A stretch of 13,229 bases of DNA from the NCBI RefSeq assembly GCF_035938995.1, contig NZ_DASZGI010000148.1, forward strand, positions 1 to 13,229. Direction: 5' to 3'. The notes beneath the pieces were generated by a model. The model made no database searches, was not told the origin of the DNA, and saw only the letters and a list, made by a program, of their open reading frames with translations. Of the stretch, positions 6,598-11,376 are shown in pieces. Source of the stretch: DASZGI01 sp035938995. Lineage in GTDB: Bacteria; Actinomycetota; Actinomycetes; Streptomycetales; Catenulisporaceae. How positions within the stretch are numbered: position 1 is the stretch's first letter; each line of letters starts with the position of its first letter. The position numbers and the translations under genes are program-made.

Positions 6598-6729
6598 GTC
6601 GCAAAAACCATGTCGCAATTCAAGGGTGCGGGGCAGGGTTTTGCGACGACTTCCGCACGCATTGATCACACAAAAGGGCAGGACACGAGACCATGATCAC
6701 GATGTCGCAGAAACTAGTGTTTCCGCACA
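6598..6729. repeat. Candidate res site of the serine recombinase
   Basis: Directly upstream of the recombinase start. GTCGCAA occurs at 6598-6604 and 6612-6618 and inverted at 6641-6647 (inside GGGTTTTGCGAC). A palindrome at 6703-6729 has TGTCGCAGAAAC facing GTTTCCGCACA around a CTAG-containing centre, about the size of a resolvase dimer site. Several sites of mixed orientation beside the gene fit the architecture of Tn3-type res; they should also overlap the gene's own promoter. The centre TA at 6716-6717 would be the crossover dinucleotide if 6703-6729 is the crossover site. Confidence 0.5.
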
Positions 6730-7144
6730 TGATCGAATGCGATCGCGCTACCAAGGGCGGCTCGACGCGGACCCCTGTCTCGCCAAACGGTGCCGGGAAG
6801 GGGCGGCGCATCAGGGCTCGGAGCATCATCCGATCACGACCGCCATGGCGACCGCGAGGCCCAACACGAACACGGTCGGCAACGGACACGCGAGCTGACG
6901 ACGGCGTTAAGGGGTTCAACGGATTCAGTGGATCAGCCGACTCCATCGGGTAGCTCCGAGTAGACGATCGCACCGCATTCGGGTGTTCGATCGGAGTTGG
7001 CCTCGCGCGGGCGGCCGAGACTCCCGATGAACTAGGCTGGGGACCACCTCAGCGCAGGGCATGGCTTGGATCGGGCACGTTCCGGAGATCAACTCCGACG
7101 GCAGGGGCGAACGCGCTCAGTTCCCCTGCGCTTAAGGAAGATCC
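6730..7144. other. Intergenic stretch, no gene supported
   Basis: About 415 bp between the res-like repeats and the XRE gene. On the minus strand 6826-6897 can be read as a hydrophobic stretch (FVLGLAVAMAVVIG) but it lacks a start codon after a nearby stop. The 10-mer ACGTTCCGGA at 7077-7086 recurs beyond the XRE gene at 7585-7594. No clear promoter elements were identified by eye. Confidence 0.5.
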
Positions 7145-7429
7145 TTGTCTGAGAACCTGCTGCCCGGCCTGAGCCGGGAGACCGTCACCGCCGCCATCGG
7201 CACCCACCTTTGGGTGCAACAGCTGTATGCGTCCGGCGAGGCGCGCCGGGTCCGCGTCGCCTGCGGGTTGTCCATCCCACCGCTGGCCGATATCGCCGGT
7301 GTCCACCCGGCGACCATGGGCCGTTGGGAGACCGGCGAGCGGCGTCCGAGCCGCGCGAACGCTCTGCGGATCGCTCCGGCGCTGCGCGAGATGGTGAAGG
7401 TCGCACCGGAGCGTGGTGCGATTGGATAG
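7145..7429 (+). CDS. XRE-type helix-turn-helix protein, 94 aa
   Basis: TTG start at 7145 supported by AAGGAAG (7134-7140) at proper spacing. The helix-turn-helix covers about residues 30-80: ARRVRVACGLSIPPLADIAG then VHPATMGRWETGERRPSRAN, with the WETG signature of XRE/Cro-type folds. The N-terminal 30 residues (LSRETVTAAIGTHLWVQQLY) form a helix. It resembles the XRE protein at 11043-11294 in size and in the R-x-x-R/A-x-A-x-G-L start of the domain. Monocistronic, and followed by a very strong hairpin. Probably a repressor or activator inside the element; its target is unknown, with candidates the 10-mer repeat flanking the gene and the palindrome at 7552. Confidence 0.8.
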   Translation: MSENLLPGLSRETVTAAIGTHLWVQQLYASGEARRVRVACGLSIPPLADIAGVHPATMGRWETGERRPSRANALRIAPALREMVKVAPERGAIG

Positions 7430-7446
7430 GGCTCGGCACAGCAAAA

Positions 7447-7477
7447 CCCCCCGTGCGCCACGTAGGCGGACGGGGGG
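7447..7477. terminator. Strong bidirectional terminator between convergent genes
   Basis: CCCCCCGT (7447-7454) pairs with ACGGGGGG (7470-7477), and inside it CGCC (7456-7459) pairs with GGCG (7465-7468). On the minus strand the stem is followed by TTTT, so it is a classical intrinsic terminator for the operon arriving from the right, and it also ends the XRE transcript. Confidence 0.8.
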
Positions 7478-7551
7478 CAGGGCGCCGTGTTCTGATCGAG
7501 GGGCGTCCTTCCGCACGGCTGTGTGGACCGGCTGCTTACGGCGTTGACCGC

Positions 7552-7571
7552 GCAGTGGTCTAGACCACTGC
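7552..7571. repeat. 20-bp perfect palindrome
   Basis: GCAGTGGTCTAGACCACTGC reads the same on both strands with no loop, typical of a dimeric regulator's operator. It lies in the gap between convergent genes, just after a TTGACC word (7544-7549) and before CCTAGGTT (7571-7578), a word that recurs at 8982-8989 upstream of the excisionase-like gene. Confidence 0.6.
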
Positions 7572-7635
7572 CTAGGTTCCTTAAACGTTCCGGAATGGTG
7601 TGCGGTCGTTGATCATGGACGGTCCGGGTTTGTGA

Positions 7636-8486
7636 TCATCTGATGGCGCCTCCGATACGCCAACCCTGGTCGAGACCTAGGCGTCTCATCTGGTCGCGTT
7701 CTGTGATCAGCCGTTCCCGATCCTTCGCCGTGTCGACGATGCCGGACAACTCGCCCGTCAGTGCGGCATCCGCTTTCCAACTGATCGACGCGGCAGCGAG
7801 CGCGAGCTCATAAAGCGCCTGGTCGACGGTCGCACGATTGCGGATGACGCTCCGATAAACGCGGGGGCGGGCGACCCGGGTGAGCCAGGCGTCGCAGAAC
7901 ACGAATGGGCCCTAAGGGGCCGGTCCAGCGCGAGTGCGAGCCGGTCGCGTTCTGCTTCCGCTTGGTCAGCATCGACACGGAGGTGCGCCTCTTCCGTCTC
8001 GGCGTCGGCGACGTCGCAGACCAGCCGTGCGCGTTCGGCCGTGTGCTGCTCCCCCAGTAGTGCGAGGGTGGCGCGGACGGTGTCGGGTGGGACGTCGGCG
8101 TCGGCGAGTTGGTCGGCGAGCTGCACACGTTCGGCGGTGGCATCACGCTCGAGTGATTCGGTGGCGATCTTGTCGGCTACCCGGTCGGCGATCTCCGTTC
8201 CGACGACTCCCGCGAGCGCGTCGCGGACCTGGTCGGCGCGTTCACGGCCGCCCTGGTTGAATGCGGCAAGCGCGGTGCGCGCGTCGGCGAGTCGTTCGGA
8301 TGCAACGCGGTGTTGGCCCCTCGCCGCGTGTGCGGTGTGGTCGGCTGCCTCAAGCTTGGGCCTGAGCTGTAGGGAGATCCGGACCGCGTCTGCGTCGTCT
8401 TCCATGGCGGTGGCGCGGGCGAGTTGGTCAGCGATCCGCGCCTCGACGTCGGCCGTCGGCTCAGTCGTCGGCGTCATCGTCGACAT
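7636..8486 (-). pseudogene. Helical/coiled-coil protein, interrupted by a frameshift
   Basis: Starting at ATG 8486 the first frame encodes an Ala/Glu/Arg/Asp-rich, strongly helical protein (VEARIADQLARATAMEDDAD, ERADQVRDALAGVVGTEIAD, AETEEAHLRVDADQAEAERD). Near 7905-7916 this frame becomes Ser/Pro/Arg-rich nonsense, while a different frame continues sensibly (FCDAWLTRVARPRVYRSVIR, ATVDQALYELALAAASISWK, KDRERLITERDQ) to a stop at 7636. A single missing base, or a -1 shift, between 7916 and 7899 joins them into about 283 aa. The start codon overlaps the preceding gene by about 25 bp. Function unknown; the heptad-like composition suggests a structural or scaffold role. The region could alternatively be read as two overlapping genes with a GTG start at 7902. 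Confidence 0.55.
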
Positions 8487-8748
8487 GTTGAATCGTGCGG
8501 TCGATTGCGCACCCGCTCGTGGGGACGTCCTGAGGGGCGGCGCCGCCGACAGCCGGCGTGAGGCGCTGGTGCCCGTCGGTGAGGGGTCCACGCTGATAAT
8601 CGCTCGGGTTGGGGGTCGACGTGGGCGGGGGTACGGCGTGCGACCAGGTGTCTGGAGTGGTAGGCGCACCTTCACGTGCGTGGCCCTGGTCCAGGTAGGG
8701 GGCGGCGAACTCGCCTGGTGAGGGTGGCGGCCGGAATTCGTCGTTCAC
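8461..8748 (-). CDS. Proline-rich, probably disordered protein
   Basis: 95 aa from GTG 8748, which overlaps the stop of the excisionase-like gene as GTGA. Very rich in Pro, Thr, Gly and Asp (FRPPPSPGEFAAPYLDQG, HAVPPPTSTPNPSD) with an acidic end (HVDDDADD), so it is likely unstructured. Its 3' end overlaps the start of the helical-protein gene. Position between two genes with tight overlaps supports it being real, although composition alone gives no function. The opposite-strand frame at 8041-8721 is a shadow. Confidence 0.6.
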   Translation of the reverse strand: MNDEFRPPPSPGEFAAPYLDQGHAREGAPTTPDTWSHAVPPPTSTPNPSDYQRGPLTDGHQRLTPAVGGAAPQDVPTSGCAIDRTIQHVDDDADD

Positions 8749-8960
8749 GAGGTCGCCCCCTCGAGTGCTGCGACGCGGGCGGCGAGGTCGGCGAGCTGGT
8801 CAGCGACGCCCGGTCCGCCAGCTGGCGCCTCGAGCGCGGACGCGGGAATGAGGACGTTCCGGCCGAACTTCACGGTCGGGATGACTCCCGCTTTGATCTG
8901 TGCGCGCACGGTGTCGACGTCGACGCCCAGCGCCGACGCGGCGTCGGCGAAACGGAGCAT
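8745..8960 (-). CDS. Excisionase-like helix-turn-helix protein
   Basis: 71 aa from ATG 8960, preferred over GTG 8975 because GGAGA sits 7 bases upstream. Residues about 1-45 form a MerR/excisionase-type winged helix (FADAASALGVDVDTVRAQIK, then the strand pair VKFGRNVLIPASAL), the arrangement seen in HTH_17 proteins. The C-terminus (VADQLADLAARVAALEG) is a short coiled coil for dimerisation. It heads a minus-strand three-gene operon. Such proteins act as excisionases, recombination directionality factors or regulators; this is the best candidate in the window for a partner controlling integrase direction, although serine-integrase directionality factors are so diverse that this is only suggestive. 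Confidence 0.75.
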   Translation of the reverse strand: MLRFADAASALGVDVDTVRAQIKAGVIPTVKFGRNVLIPASALEAPAGGPGVADQLADLAARVAALEGATS

Positions 8961-9382
8961 GATCCGGTCTCCCACACACCCCCTAGGTTGAGTGTTCAGC
9001 GAATAAGACCAGGCTACCGCAGACGATTAGCGAGCGTCCATGTACTAACACGCGAAAACGTGCCGCCACCTGCGATATGACGGGACATCAAGCGGCGAAT
9101 CAGGCGGGGTGTCGGCGACCGCAGCGCGGTCACCGGGGCGCGTCGTGACGCGACCATCGCGCCAGCCGCGTCGTCGGTGCACTTGGCCGCAGGCCAAACG
9201 TAGTCGCGGCTCCCGAAACTTTGGCTCACCTGCGGCGATTCCGGATCTACAGCAGTACTGACCGGGCCGTCATAGCCGGCTCGCCCCGTCCGCACCGCCT
9301 GGTCCGGGTCGTTCGTCCGCGACGTCGCGCGCCTGCGCGTTAAGGCCAGTCGCGGACGGCGGACATCCGGACCGACGATGCC
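8961..9382. other. Mostly non-coding, hairpin-rich region (possible origin)
   Basis: Upstream region of the excisionase operon. Contains CACG(6 nt)CGTG at 9049-9062, CGCGTC-GT-GACGCG at 9139-9152, and TTGGCC-GCA-GGCCAA at 9183-9197. TCCGGGTC occurs at 9303-9310. Open frames here are Arg/Pro/Ser-rich and not convincing as proteins. Together with the inverted repeat at 9489-9528 and the replication-type gene next door, it may hold an origin or transfer locus. Confidence 0.35.
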
Positions 9383-9628
9383 TCAACATCTTCGGTGCGG
9401 ACCGCGCAGCTTTCGACGCGAGCGCCGACGACGTCTTGGACGCGAGTCGCTTGGCGAAGGTGTAGAAGGTGTCGAGAAGCGGCTCCTGGCGCGGAAAGGC
9501 TCCACTGACCGGCAAAGCCTTTCCGCGCTGGTCACGCGCTGACCGCCTTCCGCTCGAGGGGCGGCAGCGGGGCAGAAATACGGGCGATCCGGGTCGGTCT
9601 CCACGATCCGGGTCCGCTCGTCGCACAC
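9383..9628 (-). CDS. Possible zinc-ribbon-like small protein, start and end uncertain
   Basis: The reading WCGVCDERTRIVETDPDRPY followed by FCPAAAP (about 9640-9563) resembles small actinomycete proteins with two CxxC knuckles, here with the second knuckle degraded to C-P-A-A. The first knuckle lies upstream of the GTG at 9628 and is read in frame directly after the TAA of the replication-type gene (9668), with no ATG/GTG/TTG between, so either a non-standard start is used or the gene is broken. After about residue 30 the frame becomes Arg/Ser/Pro-rich and runs through a perfect inverted repeat, suggesting the true end was lost. Treated as a doubtful remnant. Confidence 0.3.
   Translation of the reverse strand: MCDERTRIVETDPDRPYFCPAAAPRAEGGQRVTSAERLCRSVEPFRARSRFSTPSTPSPSDSRPRRRRRSRRKLRGPHRRC
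9489..9528. repeat. Perfect 12-bp inverted repeat with 16-nt loop
   Basis: GCGCGGAAAGGC (9489-9500) and GCCTTTCCGCGC (9517-9528) are exact reverse complements. The hairpin lies about 140 bp beyond the replication-type gene's stop, so it may be that operon's terminator or part of an origin. Confidence 0.65.
9585..9614 (-). repeat. Two 11-bp direct repeats containing GACCCGGA
   Basis: CGATCCGGGTC occurs at 9585-9595 and 9604-9614, 19 bp apart; a third TCCGGGTC is at 9303-9310. On the minus strand the shared core is GACCCGGA, which as I recall is the 8-bp recognition word of the plasmid pSVH1 TraB translocase. By rough base composition about one copy would be expected in the window by chance. 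Confidence 0.4.
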
Positions 9629-9667
9629 TCCGCACCACGGGCCGCGCAGACGTCGGAGGATCGCGGG

Positions 9668-10408
9668 TTACCCAGTTCCCGTGTGCGTGCCGATTTTGCG
9701 AGCGACTTCTAGCAAAGGCCCGACTAGCCACGCGGGCCAGTTCGGCCCCCGCAGGTTGATCGCCCACTGATAGGCGAGGATTTCGACGGCGACGGAGTTC
9801 GTGAGTTTCTCGGGCTCGTGCTCGCGGAATTGATCCGTCGCCTTCTCGACGGCTTGTCGCCAGAGGCGGGGTGCGCGCCGCTTGAGGACGTCCAGGCTCC
9901 GCTCATAAACCTCAGGCTCGTTGTCGTACATCCAACGAATCGCCCTCCAAAGGTCTTCTTGATCCGGCCGCAATGCCGTCCCCCCGTCCGGCTCGCCCGC
10001 GTCAGCGGGCGAGGGCCGCGAGCGCGATTCTTCGCGCGCTGCGAAGGAGGACTTCTTTGGGGGTTTCTCCTGTGGGTTCAAGGGGTGACGTACACGACCC
10101 CCTCCCCGTGTCGTACACGACACGGGGGCATCGGCTGCCGTTGGGCCGAGCACGAACACGTTCGCACCCTGACCACCGTCGGCACGCTCCCACGGAACGC
10201 GCCGGATGAGACCGTCCTCTTCGAGCGCCGCGAGATGCCGTACAACCTGGCGTAGGCCGAGTCCGGACTCCTCCGCGAGGAGCCTACGGCTAGGCCAGCA
10301 CAACCACGCACCGTCGGCCCGGTTGGCGAGCAGGATAAGGATCAGCTTGCGAGGCGCATTGCCATTCACGGGCTGCTTGAGCGCCCAGTCGATCGCCTCG
10401 TTGCTCAT
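9668..10408 (-). CDS. Replication-type winged-helix DNA-binding protein
   Basis: 246 aa from ATG 10408, preceded by AGAGGTGG; the longer frame to 10543 overlaps the upstream small genes and is rejected. Residues about 1-90 form a helix-turn-helix of the phage replisome-organiser (HTH_36) type: AIDWALKQPV, LILILLANRADGAWLCWPS, RRLLAEESGLGLRQVVRHLA, then the wing LEEDGLIRRVPW. Residues about 92-150 are a polar, disordered linker (PLNPQEKPPKKSS, EESRSRPSPADAGEPDGG). The C-terminal 95 residues are helical with many Trp (DLWRAIRWMYDNEPEVYERS). Proteins of this layout open phage or plasmid origins and recruit host replication factors. The linker coding sequence carries a palindromic repeat that could be the binding site. 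Coupled by ATGA to the gene upstream. Confidence 0.78.
   Translation of the reverse strand: MSNEAIDWALKQPVNGNAPRKLILILLANRADGAWLCWPSRRLLAEESGLGLRQVVRHLAALEEDGLIRRVPWERADGGQGANVFVLGPTAADAPVSCTTRGGGRVRHPLNPQEKPPKKSSFAAREESRSRPSPADAGEPDGGTALRPDQEDLWRAIRWMYDNEPEVYERSLDVLKRRAPRLWRQAVEKATDQFREHEPEKLTNSVAVEILAYQWAINLRGPNWPAWLVGPLLEVARKIGTHTGTG
10089..10127. repeat. Palindrome plus direct repeat inside the replication gene (candidate iterons)
   Basis: CCCCGTGTCGT (10104-10114) and ACGACACGGGG (10117-10127) are exact reverse complements with 2 bases between. CGTACACGAC occurs directly at 10089-10098 and 10112-10121, 23 bp apart. So there are three half-sites of one word within 39 bp, encoding residues about 94-106 of the linker. 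Confidence 0.6.
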
Positions 10409-10554
10409 CGCGCGCCACCTCTCGTCGCGCCCAAGCAATACGGCTCCGCCTCCGACGCGAACGCCTCGTCGATGGCAGCAGGAGACAGGAGCATTGAGCC
10501 GAGCCTCGTCGTCGCGGCGTCGAAGTGCTCGACGATGTCGCACGCGGTGGTCAC
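10405..10554 (-). CDS. Small protein, 49 aa, coupled to the replication gene
   Basis: GTG 10554 to TGA 10405, overlapping the replication-type start as ATGA and the upstream small gene's stop as GTGA. The translation is non-repetitive and acidic/hydrophobic (VTTACDIVEHFDAATTRLGS, SPAAIDEAFASEAEPYCLG). An in-frame ATG at 10572 is an alternative start. No family recognised. The double stop-start overlap is the main support for it being real. Confidence 0.55.
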   Translation of the reverse strand: MTTACDIVEHFDAATTRLGSMLLSPAAIDEAFASEAEPYCLGATRGGAR

Positions 10555-10658
10555 GCGATCACCGCCGCGCATCCACACCAGCTGATGGGCGCCAGCCGGA
10601 GCGCGGCCTCGCGGCGGCGGAGTCCGACGGCGAAAACGTCGTGTGGAATGCGCGGCAC
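10551..10658 (-). CDS. Small Arg-rich protein with CxC, 35-59 aa
   Basis: The frame ends at TGA 10551, overlapping the next GTG as GTGA. GTG 10658 gives 35 aa; an in-frame ATG at 10730 would give 59 aa, but that extension uses ATA-ATA and runs through AT-rich, promoter-like DNA. The segment GLRRREAALRLAPISWCGCA resembles small actinomycete mobile-element proteins with a G-L-R-R-R-x-A-x-x-R-L-x-P-L pattern (recalled, not searched). First gene of the replication operon. Function unknown. Confidence 0.5.
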   Translation of the reverse strand: MPRIPHDVFAVGLRRREAALRLAPISWCGCAAVIA

Positions 10659-10678
10659 GTCGGTGCGTAGCGGTACAC

Positions 10679-10720
10679 TCGACGCGTCGATACGTCGACG
10701 GAATATTATTGTGTTTACAC
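10679..10720 (-). promoter_or_regulatory. Repeat-bearing AT-rich leader of the replication operon
   Basis: TCGACGCGTCGA (10679-10690) is a perfect 12-bp palindrome, and CGTCGACG (10693-10700) another; TCGACG-type words recur about every 8 bp. Next to them is an AT-rich block with AATATTATT and GTGTTTACAC (10701-10720), the most AT-rich spot nearby, containing a TAATAT word on the minus strand that could be a -10 box. No matching -35 box is clear. Confidence 0.4.
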
Positions 10721-10750
10721 GGTCTCCCATGGTGGTGGGCGGGCTAGGCG

Positions 10751-10774
10751 GCGGCGCCCTTCGCGGGGCGCCGC
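10751..10774 (-). terminator. Terminator of the XRE operon
   Basis: GCGGCGCCC (10751-10759) pairs perfectly with GGGCGCCGC (10766-10774) around a TTCGCG loop. It is 11 bases beyond the stop of the small gene ending at 10786 and isolates that operon from the replication operon's leader. Confidence 0.75.
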
Positions 10775-10785
10775 TCGCATTTAAA

Positions 10786-11043
10786 TCAGGCCTCGCCGTC
10801 GGGCGCCCGGCCGGGCTGGCGGGTGGTGGCGATGACCCGGGGAGCGGCTGAGGCGAAGATGGCTCGCAGCTCCACTATCTGTCTGTCGGTAAGCGGTGGG
10901 CATTTATCGACCAGTTCCGCGATGTGCTCCCAGTAGGCCACCGCCTTCTCGTCGCCTGCTTCCCGCGCTTCGGCGGCCATCCGCCGCGCATATGACCACC
11001 GGCTGACATTGCGGACGCCATGCACCGCGCCGCACTCAGACAT
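10786..11043 (-). CDS. Small helical hypothetical protein, 85 aa
   Basis: ATG 11043 shares its A with the stop of the XRE gene (TGATG), so translation is coupled. The open frame to 11301 is read-through of the XRE gene in another frame. Composition: basic/aromatic N-terminus (RNVSRWSYARRMAAEAREAG), helix EKAVAYWEHIAELVDKCPPL, and TDRQIVELRAIFASAAPRV. Ending in a P-P-L-T-x-x-Q-I-x-x-L-R motif is common in short actinomycete element proteins located beside XRE regulators, as I recall. It may be a co-regulator of its neighbour. Function unknown. Confidence 0.7.
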   Translation of the reverse strand: MSECGAVHGVRNVSRWSYARRMAAEAREAGDEKAVAYWEHIAELVDKCPPLTDRQIVELRAIFASAAPRVIATTRQPGRAPDGEA

Positions 11044-11294
11044 CAGGCGCGTTCCGAGATGTCGTCGAGCGCGCGGCGGATGGCGGCGATCACCTCCGCG
11101 TACCGCTCCGCGAACTCCCCGCGCGGCCTCCGCAGGCCGTTTTCCCAGTGCCCGACAGCGGGGACACTCGCACCGATGGCGTCGGCGATATCGCGGCGGG
11201 TGAGTCCAGCCGCGATCCGCAGACGGCGGCACTCCTGAGGGCTTGGCAGACAGCGCTTCTGTATTCGGGCCTGGATGACGTCCGTAGCGCTCAC
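11043..11294 (-). CDS. XRE-family regulator, 83 aa, leaderless
   Basis: GTG 11294 is placed at the transcription start predicted from the promoter at 11301-11329, giving a leaderless mRNA; the longer start at 11318 would lie inside the promoter. The helix-turn-helix covers about residues 19-70: PQECRRLRIAAGLTRRDIAD, then AIGASVPAVGHWENGLRRPR, with the W-E-N-G signature. The C-terminal helix FAERYAEVIAAIRRALDDIS may dimerise. Its position next to the integrase and a strong promoter suggests the element's main repressor or immunity-type regulator (inference). Confidence 0.83.
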   Translation of the reverse strand: MSATDVIQARIQKRCLPSPQECRRLRIAAGLTRRDIADAIGASVPAVGHWENGLRRPRGEFAERYAEVIAAIRRALDDISERA

Positions 11295-11300
11295 GCACCA

Positions 11301-11329
11301 AAAATAGAGCGCGTGCACCTGAGTGTCAA
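11301..11329 (-). promoter_or_regulatory. Near-consensus promoter of the XRE operon
   Basis: On the minus strand TTGACA (11329-11324), a 17-bp spacer and TATTTT (11306-11301): a perfect -35 and a 4/6 -10 with ideal spacing. The GTG at 11294 lies 6 bases after the -10, so the mRNA should begin at or very near the start codon. Confidence 0.75.
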
Positions 11330-11376
11330 CCCACTGCTTTAGTAATACAGCAGCTCACGCGGTCGATTCTGTGGCG

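Noticed and set aside
6826..6897. Hydrophobic minus-strand reading (FVLGLAVAMAVVIG) resembling a tiny membrane protein
   Set aside because: It follows an in-frame stop with no usable start codon or ribosome binding site and is only about 24 codons long.
8041..8721. Long plus-strand frame opposite the helical-protein gene
   Set aside because: Ser/Ala/Arg-rich antisense shadow, with no ribosome binding site and no domain.
9270..9767. Long minus-strand open frame between the replication gene and the excisionase operon
   Set aside because: It overlaps the 3' end of the replication gene in another frame and its translation is Arg/Ser/Pro-rich. Only the stretch LLDTFYTFAKRLASK looks protein-like, which is not enough.
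10786..11301. Longer 171-aa version of the small protein after the XRE gene
   Set aside because: The extra N-terminal part reads the XRE gene in a second frame. The TGATG overlap marks the real start at 11043.
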